Shown here piece by piece: positions 27,279-36,030 of a DNA stretch of 64,000 bases; positions within the stretch are counted from its first letter, which is position 1; each line of letters opens with the position of its first letter. Location: contig NZ_LT607752.1 of assembly GCF_900090265.1 (NCBI RefSeq), forward strand, positions 4,402,001-4,466,000, in the 5' to 3' direction. This DNA comes from Micromonospora rifamycinica. GTDB lineage: Bacteria > Actinomycetota > Actinomycetes > Mycobacteriales > Micromonosporaceae. Under the pieces are notes generated by a model. That model had not been told where the DNA came from. It did no database searches and saw nothing but the letters and a program-made list of their open reading frames with translations. The position numbers were made by a program, and so were the translations under genes.

Positions 27279-28084
27279 GTCTCCTCCTGGATGGCGCCCC
27301 GCCGGGTCTGCCCCGACCCCGGTCGGACGCCGTTGGCCGGCTGCCGGTTCCCGGGTGTGACGTCGGAAACGTCCCGACCCGTCCGGGAAGAGCCGTCAGC
27401 GGTGCCGCCCGCCCCGGCCGGACCGGTGCCGGCGGGACGGGACGTCGGCGTGTCGTCGCCGGTCCGTAGGTGCCCGAGCACTCCGGCCAGGCGGGCACGG
27501 CCCCGGGCGCAACGGCTCTTCACCGTCCCTTCGGCCACGCCGAGAATCCGGGCGACCTCGGCCACCGGGTAGCCCTGCACGTCCACCAGGATCAGCGCGG
27601 CCCGCTGCTCGACCGGCAGCCCGGCCAGGGCCTGGCGGACCACCAGGGCGGTGTCGTGGTCGGTGGCCGGGGCGGCCGGCTCGACGCCGACGACCCGACC
27701 GGAATCGTCGGTGCGGTTGCCGTCGGGCAGCGGGAGGGTGGGATGCGCCTGCCGGCGACGGATCCGGTCCAGGCAGGCGTTGACCACGATCCGGTGCAGC
27801 CAGGTGGTGACGGCGGAGTCGCCCCGGAACCGGCCGGCGGCGCGGTGGGCGGAGAGCAGCGCGTCCTGGAGGGCGTCCGCCGCCTCCTCCCGGTCCCCGG
27901 TGGTCCGCAGGGCCACCGCCCAGAGCCGGTCGCGGTGGCGGTGGAACAGCTCGGTGAAGGCGTCCCGGTCACCGGCCACATGGGCGCGGAGCAGGTCCAG
28001 GTCGGCGGTGTCGGTGTGGGACAGCACGACCGACCCCGACGCGACGGTCGCCGGGTCGGGCGGGTGCCCACCGGGGCCGACCAT
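27275..28084 (-). CDS. sigM: ECF RNA polymerase sigma factor, SigM-like
   Basis: ECF sigma factor with region 2 (HVAGDRDAFTELFHRHRDRLWAVALRTTGDREEAADALQDALLSAHRAAGRFRGDSAVTTWLHRIVVNACLDRIRRR) and region 4 (LAGLPVEQRAALILVDVQGYPVAEVARILGVAEGTVKSRCARGRARLAGVL). A Pro/Gly-rich tail follows. The ATG at 28084 (MVGPGGHPPDP) is the first plausible start after the pseudokinase stop, but no strong ribosome site is seen; a GTG about 19 codons later (VLSHTDTADLD) is an alternative. Synteny with murJ/trxB identifies it with mycobacterial SigM. Confidence 0.9.
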   Translation of the reverse strand: MVGPGGHPPDPATVASGSVVLSHTDTADLDLLRAHVAGDRDAFTELFHRHRDRLWAVALRTTGDREEAADALQDALLSAHRAAGRFRGDSAVTTWLHRIVVNACLDRIRRRQAHPTLPLPDGNRTDDSGRVVGVEPAAPATDHDTALVVRQALAGLPVEQRAALILVDVQGYPVAEVARILGVAEGTVKSRCARGRARLAGVLGHLRTGDDTPTSRPAGTGPAGAGGTADGSSRTGRDVSDVTPGNRQPANGVRPGSGQTRRGAIQEET

Positions 28085-28124
28085 CAGCACGTCCGACGGC
28101 GGTGACGGGGTGACGGCCGGTGGA

Positions 28125-29717
28125 TCACGATCCCTGGACCGAGATCTCCTGGACACCCACCTTGAAGCCCCGCTCGGTGGACGGCAGCTCGGTGATCCAG
28201 AAGAGCAGGTACTGGTACTGCTGCTCCGGATTGAAGCCGTCGAAGGCCATCTTGGTGCCGTCGTGCTGTTCGAACGGCTGGCCGATCCGCGTCTTGAAGC
28301 CCTTGACCAGGTCCTTGTCACCCTGGGAGGTGGACGGGAAGTCGCCGGTGCCGGTGAACAGCGCGGCGGAGACGCCGGAGTCCGACAGGGTGGCGGTGAG
28401 CGACTTGACGGTGTGCGGGGCGCCGAGGTCGATCCAGACCCCCATGCCCTTCTTGTAGTTGCTGAAGTTCGCCGAGTAGTAGGTGTCGGTCTCCCAACCC
28501 TTGTTCTCGTCGCCGTCCATCATCTTCTCGGCGTCGCCCAGCTCGTTGCGCTGGCGGCTGTCCGGGTCGATGATCCGGATGTCCTGGATGGTCAGCTTGC
28601 GCACGGCGGGCGCCGGGGTGGTGTCGACCGGGGCGCTGGTGGAGGGGCGGGCCACCGGCTCGGTCACCGGGGTGTCCTCGCCGCCCAGCGTGTTGATGCC
28701 GATGAGCAGGCCGACCAGGGCGACCACCAGCAGACCGGCGATGCCGATCGCGACCTTCCGACCACCCGCGGCGGCCAGCGGCGAGCGGTCCTCCACCCCG
28801 TCGGCGGTGAACCGGATGGTGCCGGTCTGGTCGAGGAAGTGGTCCTCGGCGGGGATGTCGAGGCGGCTCAGCTCGGCCGAGAGCACGTCCGACGACGGCG
28901 GGGCGATCTCGGCGTCGAGCAGGTCCATGGTCAGGTCGTCGAGGTACGCCGGCACGCCGGCCCGGACCTGCCGGGGGGCGGCGATGGCGCCGCTGGCGTC
29001 GCGCACGGCGTCCGGGATGGCGGCCCGGCCGTGGCCGGCGGTCGCGCCGCGCAGCGGGGCCTCGGCGTGCGGCCAGTGCCCGGTGAGGGCGTGGTAGAGG
29101 ATGCCGCCCACCGCGCGGATGTCGGCTTCCTGGCTGTCGTCACCGTCGGTACGGGCGTCGGCCAGCACCACCCGGCCGTCGTCGCTGATCATCACGGTGC
29201 CGGGATGCACGTTGCCGTGGACCATCCCGGTGGCGTGCACGGCGGCGATGGCGCTGGCGACCGCGTTGCCGATGGCGGTGGCCCGGGCCGGATCCAGCGG
29301 CCCGTCGGCGACCAGTTCGCGCAGGGACCGGCCGTCGACCCACTCCCGGACGACGTACGCCCGGACGTCCTCGTCGATGGCGTCGTAGACGCCGACCAGG
29401 TTGGGGTGGATGACCCGGCTGGCGGCCACCGCGGCCTGGAGCATCTCGGTGGCGGAGTCGCCGCCGGGGTAGCGGAGCACGACCGCCACGGGCCGGCGCA
29501 GGATGACGTCGACCCCCCGCCAGACCAGGCGTCCGGCACTGTCGTTGTTGATGTGCTCGACCAGCTCGTACCGCTCGGCGAGGATCTCACCGGCTGTGGG
29601 AGCACCGAAGGTCATGATGGGAGGAGCAGTTTCCTCCGCCTCCTGACCCTCGCCGACCTGGGTCACCCGTCCTCCCTCGGTGATCGTGTCGATCGATGGA
29701 CCCGCGCTGCTGGGCAT
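28125..29717 (-). CDS. Membrane pseudokinase with extracellular discoidin-like domain
   Basis: 530 aa. Residues about 45-270 have a Ser/Thr kinase fold, but the catalytic residues are lost: the VAIK lysine is replaced (PVAVVLRYPGG), HRD reads HGN (MVHGNVHPGTVMI) and DFG reads ADA (VVLADARTDG). One membrane segment lies near 345-365 (VAIGIAGLLVVALVGLLIGI). The extracellular C-terminus (about 390-530) resembles a galactose-binding/discoidin beta-sandwich (NKGWETDTYYSANF, GVWIDLGAPHTVKSLTATLSDS). In M. tuberculosis the same pseudokinase module is fused to MurJ (Rv3910) and recruits FhaA; here it is a separate gene downstream of murJ. Confidence 0.9.
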   Translation of the reverse strand: MPSSAGPSIDTITEGGRVTQVGEGQEAEETAPPIMTFGAPTAGEILAERYELVEHINNDSAGRLVWRGVDVILRRPVAVVLRYPGGDSATEMLQAAVAASRVIHPNLVGVYDAIDEDVRAYVVREWVDGRSLRELVADGPLDPARATAIGNAVASAIAAVHATGMVHGNVHPGTVMISDDGRVVLADARTDGDDSQEADIRAVGGILYHALTGHWPHAEAPLRGATAGHGRAAIPDAVRDASGAIAAPRQVRAGVPAYLDDLTMDLLDAEIAPPSSDVLSAELSRLDIPAEDHFLDQTGTIRFTADGVEDRSPLAAAGGRKVAIGIAGLLVVALVGLLIGINTLGGEDTPVTEPVARPSTSAPVDTTPAPAVRKLTIQDIRIIDPDSRQRNELGDAEKMMDGDENKGWETDTYYSANFSNYKKGMGVWIDLGAPHTVKSLTATLSDSGVSAALFTGTGDFPSTSQGDKDLVKGFKTRIGQPFEQHDGTKMAFDGFNPEQQYQYLLFWITELPSTERGFKVGVQEISVQGS

Positions 29718-30222
29718 GTGGCTTCCCGCTCCGCCGTCGATGGAACCGGTCGGCGGCGTCGACGCGGGGCGTCGGCCACCTGCCGTGTCCGTCGAAAGCG
29801 ACCTTACCCGGACGGCCCGTCATCCCGACATGTCATCTTCCCGCCGCGCTCGACGGGCTGTCGCATTTGAGGGACCACGTCCGTTTACGATCGCTCTCGT
29901 CCGCCTTGCCGGCACCGGTACCCGCCAATCTAGACGCTGGTCGCAAACCGTCTACTCCCGGGCCGACCCACCGGTGACAACCCGGTGGCAGCAGGTCAGG
30001 TTCCCGCCGAACGGCCGTACATGCTCAGCCGTACGGTTGGTTATCCACAGGCCTTTACGGCGACTGACCGGGGGCTCACCACGTTATCCACAGGCGTGTC
30101 CCCAGGCTGGTGATCCTCGTTCACCCTGCGTGTCCCCTGTCCGGGACGGCCCGGCGGGCGGCAGGCCGGGAAGGGCGGGCGGCGGGCTGCTGGCGGAAAG
30201 TCAGCGGGCGGAGAACAGCGGG
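29718..30222. other. murJ-pseudokinase gap with two perfect DnaA boxes
   Basis: 505 bases between two minus-strand genes with no convincing gene. It contains two perfect TTATCCACA boxes (30041-30049 and 30084-30092). AT content is higher than average around 29860-30060. It probably carries the promoter of the pseudokinase-sigM genes. Confidence 0.6.
30041..30092 (+). promoter_or_regulatory. Pair of perfect DnaA boxes outside oriC
   Basis: TTATCCACA at 30041-30049 and again at 30084-30092, same orientation, 43 bases apart (about four helical turns). A GTGTCCCCA variant follows near 30097. They lie about 22.5 kb from oriC, upstream of the pseudokinase/sigM genes. Confidence 0.75.
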
Positions 30223-31974
30223 TCAGCGGCCGAGGCGGCGGCGGACCATGGCGACCACCTCGGTGATCTCGCCGATCCGCAGCACCATCGCCAGGCCCAG
30301 GTACGTCCCGCCGATCACCACCCCGCCTCCGACCAGCCGTACCGCCGCCGCCGTCCAGCTCAGGTTGCCCGGATCGCCCGGGAGCAGGCCGACCACCAAC
30401 AGGCCGACCAGCGCCGCGCCGAGCGCCGCCACCAGCACCTTGCCCATGGTCCGCATGATCCGGCCCAGCCCGATCCGGCCGACCCGGGGCCGCAGCAGCA
30501 GCGCCGAGAGCACCGCCGCCGCCACGTACGAGACGGCGTTGCCGAGCATCATGCCGGCCGCCGCGAAGGTGGCCGAGAAGGCGACGAAGACCCCGATCTG
30601 CACGGCCACCCGCAGGATCACCACCGGGATGTTCACCAGCGCCGGGGTGCGGGTGTCCGGCAGGGCGTAGAAGGCGAAGGTGAACAGCTGGCTGATCGCG
30701 AACGGCACCAGGCCCAGCGCGGCCACCAGCAGCACCAGCGAGGTGGCCAGCGCGTTGTCGCCGGTGAACGCGCCGTACCGGAAGACCACCACGGAGACCG
30801 GGCCGGCCAGCACCGCGTAGCAGACCGCGATCGGGGCGAGTACCGCCGTCACCATCCGGGTGCCCCGGGACAGGTCGGCGGTGACGTCGGCGAACCGGCC
30901 CTCGGCGGCGGCGGCGCTCATCCGGGGCATCAGCGCCGTGATGATCGAGACGGCGATGATCCCGTGCGCCATCATCAGCAGCAGGAAGACGTTGTTGTAG
31001 ATCAGCAGACCGGCGTTGTCCTCGTCGCCACCGGCGGCCCGGGTGAGCAGGTTGACCACCACGAACAGGCCGAGCTGGTTGACCGCGACGTAGCAGAACA
31101 TCCAGCCGCCGAGCCGGGCCAGCTCGCGCAGACCCAGCTCCCGGAAGTCGAGCCGCAGCTTCCACCGGAAGCCCACCTTGCGCAGCGCCGGCAGCAGCCC
31201 GGCGGCCTGCACCGCCACGCCGAGCAGGGTGCCCCCGCCGACCAGCAGGATCCGGTCCCAGCCGATGTCCCCCGGCCCCAGCGCCTGCGCGCCGTACACC
31301 ACGATGTAGAGGCCGAAGGTGCCGATGACGACCAGGTTGTTGAGGATCGGCGCCCACATCGGGGCGGCGAAGTGCCCCCGGGTGTTCAGCACCGCCGCGA
31401 TCAACGCGCTGACACCGGTGAAGAACAGCATCGGCAGCATCAGGTACGACAGGTTGGTGACCAGGTCCGTGTAGTCCCGGTTCTTGCCACCGGCGTAGAG
31501 CGTGGTGAGGGTCGAGGCCAGCAGCAGGGCGATCACCACGGTGGCGGCGAGGGCCAGCACCGCGAGGGTCAGCAGCCGCTGGGCGTACGCCTCGCCCCGG
31601 TCCGGGTCGGCCTTGCTCCGGCGGACCAGCACCGGGATCAGCACGCTGGTCAGCACGCCGCCGAGCAGGAACTCGTAGACCTGGTTGGGCAGGAACTGGG
31701 CGGTGGTGAACGCGTCGCCGACCGCGCTGCCCAGCGCGGCCCCGATCATCAGGTTGCGGACGAAGCCGGTACCCCGGCTGACCAGGCTGCCGACCGCCAT
31801 CACCGCGCTGTTCGCCGCGGCGCTGGTCTCGGCGACCACCTCCTGCGGCGGCTCGGTCGCCGCCACCCCCGGCTGGTTCAACGGCTCGGCGGAGATGAAC
31901 GTCGCCCCGTCGTACGGCCGGGGCCCGTCGCCACCCTGCGCGGCGTTCGCGCTGCGGTAGAGCCCGCCGCTCAT
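30223..31974 (-). CDS. murJ: Lipid II flippase MurJ
   Basis: 583-aa MOP-superfamily flippase that moves lipid II across the membrane. About 14 membrane segments are visible, with the conserved start SAVMAVGSLVSRGTGFVRNLMIGAALGSAVGDAFTTAQFLPN and the MLPMLFFTGVSALIAAVLNTRGHFAAPMWAPILNN region. The ATG at 31974 (MSGGLYRSANAAQ) follows GGGAGG; upstream in-frame sequence overlaps the divergent cca gene and is a shadow. Unlike Rv3910 it ends right after the membrane domain (MVRRRLGR), with no fused pseudokinase. Confidence 0.95.
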   Translation of the reverse strand: MSGGLYRSANAAQGGDGPRPYDGATFISAEPLNQPGVAATEPPQEVVAETSAAANSAVMAVGSLVSRGTGFVRNLMIGAALGSAVGDAFTTAQFLPNQVYEFLLGGVLTSVLIPVLVRRSKADPDRGEAYAQRLLTLAVLALAATVVIALLLASTLTTLYAGGKNRDYTDLVTNLSYLMLPMLFFTGVSALIAAVLNTRGHFAAPMWAPILNNLVVIGTFGLYIVVYGAQALGPGDIGWDRILLVGGGTLLGVAVQAAGLLPALRKVGFRWKLRLDFRELGLRELARLGGWMFCYVAVNQLGLFVVVNLLTRAAGGDEDNAGLLIYNNVFLLLMMAHGIIAVSIITALMPRMSAAAAEGRFADVTADLSRGTRMVTAVLAPIAVCYAVLAGPVSVVVFRYGAFTGDNALATSLVLLVAALGLVPFAISQLFTFAFYALPDTRTPALVNIPVVILRVAVQIGVFVAFSATFAAAGMMLGNAVSYVAAAVLSALLLRPRVGRIGLGRIMRTMGKVLVAALGAALVGLLVVGLLPGDPGNLSWTAAAVRLVGGGVVIGGTYLGLAMVLRIGEITEVVAMVRRRLGR

Positions 31975-32100
31975 CTCCAGCCTCCCAGGGATCCGTCGGA
32001 GCCGGCACCGGTCCGCACGCCCATGACCATAGTCAACCCGCACCCGACACCCACGCCCGGCGGATCGGTTCCGGTCCCCGCCCGATAGGCTGGCGATCCC

Positions 32101-33558
32101 ATGTCCGAAGCCTCCGCACCCCACACCGCCGAGCGCCGTGAGCTGACCACCGCGCAGCGCAACGCCGTCGCCGAGCTGCTCCGCGTCTCCCCGGTCGCCG
32201 ACGAGCTGGGCCGCCGGTTCGCCCGTGCCGGCCACGAGCTGCACCTGGTGGGCGGTTCGGTACGCGACGCACTGCTCGGTCGGCTCGGCGACGACCTCGA
32301 CTTCTGCACCGACGCCCGACCCGACCAGACGCTGCGGATCGTCAAGGGCTGGGCCGAGTCGATCTGGGAGACCGGGCGGGAGTTCGGCACCATCGGGTGC
32401 CAGCGCGACGGCCTCCGGCTGGAGGTCACCACCTTCCGTGCCGAGGCGTACGACCAGGTCAGCCGTAACCCGGTCGTCGAGTACGGCGAGAACCTCACCG
32501 ACGACCTGCGGCGGCGCGACTTCACCGTCAACGCGATGGCGGTCAGCCTCCCCGATCACCGGTTCACCGACCCGCACGGCGGGCTGGACGACCTGGCCGC
32601 GAAGATCATCCGTACCCCCGGCACCCCGGCCGAGTCGTTCGGTGACGACCCGCTGCGAATGCTGCGGGCCGCCCGGTTCGCCGCCCAACTCTGCTTCGCC
32701 GTCCACCCCGACGTGCGGACGGCGATGACGGCGATGGCCGCCGACCTGGACCGGATCACCGCCGAGCGGATCCGCGACGAGTTCACCAAGCTGCTCTGCG
32801 GCACCGACCCGGTGACCGGGCTGCGGCTGCTGGTCGACACCGGGCTGGCCGACCGGTTCCTGCCCGAGCTGACCGGTCTCAAGCTGACCATCGACGAGCA
32901 CGCCCAGCACAAGGACGTCTACGAGCACACCCTGACCGTGGTGAGCAACGCGGTGTCGTACGAGACCGACGGCGCTGACTTCGTGCTGCGGATGGCCGCG
33001 CTCATGCACGACGTGGGCAAGCCGGCGACCAAGGCGGTCGGGCCGGACGGCCGGGTCAGCTTCCACCACCACGAGGTGGTCGGCGCCCGGCTGACCAAGG
33101 CCCGGATGAAGGCGATGCGCTACCCCAAGGACGTCACCGCCCAGGTCACCAAGCTGGTCGGCCTGCACCTGCGGTTCTACGGCTACGGCCGGGGCGAGTG
33201 GACCGACTCGGCCGTCCGCCGGTACGTCACCGACGCCGGTGACCTGGTGGACCGGCTGCACAAGCTGACCCGTTCCGACTGCACCACCCGCAACCGGCGC
33301 AAGGCGGCCCAGCTCGCCGCCGACTACGACGCGCTGGAGGAACGGATCACCCGGATCGCCGCCGAGGAGGACCTGGCCCGGGTCCGGCCCGACCTGGACG
33401 GTAACGCGATCATGGAGTTGCTCGGCGTGCCGCCGGGGCCGGTGGTCGGCCGGGCCTGGCAGCACCTCAAGGAGCTGCGCCTGGAACGCGGCCCGCTCGA
33501 CCGCGACGAGGCCGAGGCGGAGCTGCTCCGCTGGGCCGGGGAGCAGGGCCTGCGCTGA
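32101..33558 (+). CDS. CCA-adding tRNA nucleotidyltransferase
   Basis: 485-aa class II nucleotidyltransferase of the PcnA/CCA type. The nucleotidyl site is HLVGGSVRDALLGRLGDDLDFCTDARP (about residues 49-75); the RRDFTVNAMAVSL motif and the DPLRMLRAARFAAQL motif follow, then an HD domain (AALMHDVGKPATK, HHHEVVGARL). It adds or repairs the tRNA 3' CCA end. A TAGGCT -10 at 32086-32091 lies nine bases before the ATG, so the leader is very short or absent. It is divergent from murJ, without the NUDIX and Rv3909-type genes that usually separate them. Confidence 0.94.
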   Translation: MSEASAPHTAERRELTTAQRNAVAELLRVSPVADELGRRFARAGHELHLVGGSVRDALLGRLGDDLDFCTDARPDQTLRIVKGWAESIWETGREFGTIGCQRDGLRLEVTTFRAEAYDQVSRNPVVEYGENLTDDLRRRDFTVNAMAVSLPDHRFTDPHGGLDDLAAKIIRTPGTPAESFGDDPLRMLRAARFAAQLCFAVHPDVRTAMTAMAADLDRITAERIRDEFTKLLCGTDPVTGLRLLVDTGLADRFLPELTGLKLTIDEHAQHKDVYEHTLTVVSNAVSYETDGADFVLRMAALMHDVGKPATKAVGPDGRVSFHHHEVVGARLTKARMKAMRYPKDVTAQVTKLVGLHLRFYGYGRGEWTDSAVRRYVTDAGDLVDRLHKLTRSDCTTRNRRKAAQLAADYDALEERITRIAAEEDLARVRPDLDGNAIMELLGVPPGPVVGRAWQHLKELRLERGPLDRDEAEAELLRWAGEQGLR

Positions 33559-33568
33559 GCCGGACGAC

Positions 33569-33602
33569 AGCGGGGCCGCCCGGCGTGCCGGACGGCCCCG
33601 CT
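33569..33602. terminator. Bidirectional terminator between cca and the flotillin gene
   Basis: Arms AGCGGGGCCG and CGGCCCCGCT with a short secondary stem (CCGGCGTGCCGG) in the loop, between converging gene ends. Confidence 0.75.
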
Positions 33603-33613
33603 TCGTCGTACGG

Positions 33614-35134
33614 TCAGCGGGTCTCGACCGCGCTGCCCTCGACCGGCGGCTTGCCGTTGGCCGGCGAACCGGCCGACGCCGCGCCCAGCTTGGCCAGCAG
33701 GGCCGACAGGTCGATGCCGGTGAGGTCGGAGCCGAGCTGGAGGCCCTGCGCCACGTTGCCGGCCACCGACTTGGTCAGCGAGGACGCCCCGTCGGTGGAG
33801 ATCACCGTCAGCTTGTCGATCGCACCGATCGGGGCACTGGCCGCCTCGACCACCTGCGGCAACATCTTGACCAGCAGGTCGAGCACGGCCGCCTCGCCGT
33901 ACGCGGCGAACGCCTCGGCCTTGCGGGCCATCGCGTCGGCCTCGGCCTGACCGCGGGCCAGGATGGCGGTGGCCTCGGCCTGGCCCTCCCGCTCGACCGC
34001 CTCGGCGATCGCGGACCGGCGACGCTGCTCGGCCTCGCCCTCCTTGGCACCCTCGATCGCGTTCGCCTCGGCCAGCGCCGCCCGGCGGGCCCGCTCGCCC
34101 TCACCGGTGAGCCGGGCCTGCTCGGCGGCGGCCTGGGCGGCGGCGATGGTGGCCTGCCGCTGCGCGTCGGCGTTCAGCACCGCCGCGTTGCGGGCCGCCT
34201 CCGCCTCCTGCTCCACCTTGTACCGGGCCGCGTCGGCCGGCTTGCGCACCTCGGTGTCGAGCTGACGCTGCTTGAGTTCGGCGTTGCGCTCGGCGACCTT
34301 CTGCTGCTCGGAGAGGATCGCCTGGTCCCGCTCGGCCTGGGCGAGCGGCCCGGCCGCCGCCGACTTGGCCTTCGCCGCGTCGATCTCGGCCTGGATGCCG
34401 GCCTGCTTCAGCGACAGGTTCCGGTTCGCCTCGGCGATCGCCTCCTCGGCCAGCAGCCGCTCCTGCTCGGCCTGCTGCCGGGCGCGGGCCTCGGCGATGG
34501 CCGCGTCCTTGAGCACCCGGGCCGCCTCCGGCCGACCGAGGTCCTGCAGGTACGACCCCTCGGCCAGGATGTCCTGGAGCTGGAAGGTGTCCAGCACCAG
34601 ACCCTGGTTGGTCATCGAGTGCTCGGCCTCCTCGGCGACCGCGTTGGCGAACGCGGCCCGGTCCCGGATGACCTCCTCGACGGTGAGCCGACCGACGATC
34701 GAGCGCAGCGCGCCGGCCAGCACCTCCCGGGTGAAGTTGTCGATCTCGTCCTGCTGGTGCAGGAAGCGCTGGGCGGCGGCCCGGATGGCGTCCTCGGTGC
34801 CGCCGACCTTGACGATGGCGACGCCGTGCAGGTCGGCCCGGATGCCCTGCTTGCTGACCGCGCCCCGGATGCCGACGTCGATGCGGCGGCTGGACAGGTC
34901 GAGCGACTGGAGCTTCTGCACCACCGGCAGCACGAAGACCGACGCGCCGAGGACGACCTTCTGGCCGGAGTTGTCGGTGGACCGGCCGCCGTCGGCGGTC
35001 TGCGTGGTCCGTCCCTTGCGGCCGGTGACGATGAACGCCTCGTTCGGCCCGGCCACCTTGATCCGGGAGAGCACGAACAACACGAGGACGAGGGCGAGGA
35101 CGACCGCGCCGACGATGGCGATGAGGAGAGGCAT
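33614..35134 (-). CDS. Flotillin-like SPFH protein
   Basis: 506-aa membrane scaffold protein. An N-terminal membrane anchor (IAIVGAVVLALVLVLFVLSRI, residues 5-25) is followed by an SPFH domain (about 28-200) and a long Ala/Glu-rich coiled coil with EA-repeats (about 210-410; AEANRNLSLKQAGIQAEIDAAKAKS, AEQARLTGEGERARRAALAEANAI). The C-terminal region (VLDLLVKMLPQVVEAASAPIGAIDKLTVIST) matches YuaG/FloT-type flotillins. These organise membrane microdomains. The adjacent NfeD-like gene upstream is the usual partner (yuaF-yuaG order). Confidence 0.92.
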   Translation of the reverse strand: MPLLIAIVGAVVLALVLVLFVLSRIKVAGPNEAFIVTGRKGRTTQTADGGRSTDNSGQKVVLGASVFVLPVVQKLQSLDLSSRRIDVGIRGAVSKQGIRADLHGVAIVKVGGTEDAIRAAAQRFLHQQDEIDNFTREVLAGALRSIVGRLTVEEVIRDRAAFANAVAEEAEHSMTNQGLVLDTFQLQDILAEGSYLQDLGRPEAARVLKDAAIAEARARQQAEQERLLAEEAIAEANRNLSLKQAGIQAEIDAAKAKSAAAGPLAQAERDQAILSEQQKVAERNAELKQRQLDTEVRKPADAARYKVEQEAEAARNAAVLNADAQRQATIAAAQAAAEQARLTGEGERARRAALAEANAIEGAKEGEAEQRRRSAIAEAVEREGQAEATAILARGQAEADAMARKAEAFAAYGEAAVLDLLVKMLPQVVEAASAPIGAIDKLTVISTDGASSLTKSVAGNVAQGLQLGSDLTGIDLSALLAKLGAASAGSPANGKPPVEGSAVETR

Positions 35135-35161
35135 GGTGGTTCCGTCTCTGCGAGAAGAGGG

Positions 35162-35683
35162 TCAGTAGGTCTCGACGTGCACGCTGGTCTCGCTCAGCGA
35201 CTGCACCACGAAGATCTGCGCGCCGAGCGGGATGGGCCGGTCGGCGCGGGCGTTGAGTTTCACCGGCTGGCCGGCGACGCGTACCCGCACCTCGCCGTAA
35301 CCGTCGGTCGGGATCGGAGTGACCACCAGGCCGAGCGCGCCGACCAGGTCGTCCCGGGTGGGGGTGGCGTCGGTCCGCATGTTCCGCGCCGCCCGGCTCA
35401 GTCGCCCGGCCAGCCAGGCGGTGGGCACGGCGGCGAGCGCGCCGCCACCGACGGCCGCCGCGATCATCCCCGGGGTACCCCCACCGAGCAGTTCGTTGAC
35501 GATGGCCGCGCCGAAGCCGAACGCGCCGAGGAAGCCGGCGACCGCCTCGACGGAGACCGGACCGTCGATGTCAGGATGACCGAAATGCAGGATTTCGCCG
35601 CCGAGCAGGGCCAGCGCCAGCACACCGACGCCCACGCCACCGATGATCAGAAAGATGAGCGTCCCCGTGGCCACGACCTGCAC
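35162..35683 (-). CDS. NfeD-like membrane protein (flotillin partner)
   Basis: About 173 aa. Membrane segments lie near residues 5-28 (VATGTLIFLIIGGVGVGVLALALLGG) and in the next Gly/Ala-rich stretches, followed by a soluble OB-fold-like NfeD C-domain (about 105-173; VGALGLVVTPIPTDGYGEVRVRVAGQPVKLNARADRPIPLGAQIFVVQ). A GTG at 35683 is chosen; a TTG at 35701 would add six residues, and no clear ribosome site decides between them. It lies 27 bases ahead of the flotillin gene. NfeD1b/YuaF proteins act with flotillins. Confidence 0.85.
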   Translation of the reverse strand: MQVVATGTLIFLIIGGVGVGVLALALLGGEILHFGHPDIDGPVSVEAVAGFLGAFGFGAAIVNELLGGGTPGMIAAAVGGGALAAVPTAWLAGRLSRAARNMRTDATPTRDDLVGALGLVVTPIPTDGYGEVRVRVAGQPVKLNARADRPIPLGAQIFVVQSLSETSVHVETY

Positions 35684-36030
35684 GGTAGCGACCGGACGCA
35701 ACGTCCCGCGTGATCATTCCGGCGCGACGGCACCGTCCGTTCGGCCCATCGGCCCGCCCCGGCGGCCCGGCGGGTCGACACCGCACCCACCGCACCTTCC
35801 CCGGTGCAGTGCGAAAACCGATACTTTTGTACACGCAATTTCTGGCGGGCGGGAATCGGTTGCCCCGCATAATAGGTAGACCCTTGCCCTGGTGGGGGGT
35901 GAATACATAACATATTGATAACGCCGAATTGCTGATTACGAGGTGAAGATCCAGGAAACTCTGACCTTGACGCGCACCTCTCCTCTCCAGGGGGCGCCAG
36001 CAGGGGCGTTCTCGCGAGCGAGGAGGGTTC
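35684..36030. other. AT-rich intergenic region upstream of the RhiA-like gene
   Basis: About 350 bases. The stretch 35800-35945 is markedly AT-richer than the window average (for example CATAATAGG near 35867 and AACATATTGATAA near 35910), consistent with a strong or regulated promoter for the downstream exported protein, or with horizontally acquired DNA. No known operator is recognised. Confidence 0.5.

Noticed and set aside
28085..28321. Upstream extension of the sigM frame
   Set aside because: It overlaps the 3' end of the pseudokinase gene in another frame and is Ser/Arg-rich shadow sequence.
31975..33465. Extension of the murJ frame upstream on the minus strand
   Set aside because: This part lies opposite the cca gene and reads as its shadow; the ATG at 31974 with GGGAGG fits MurJ.
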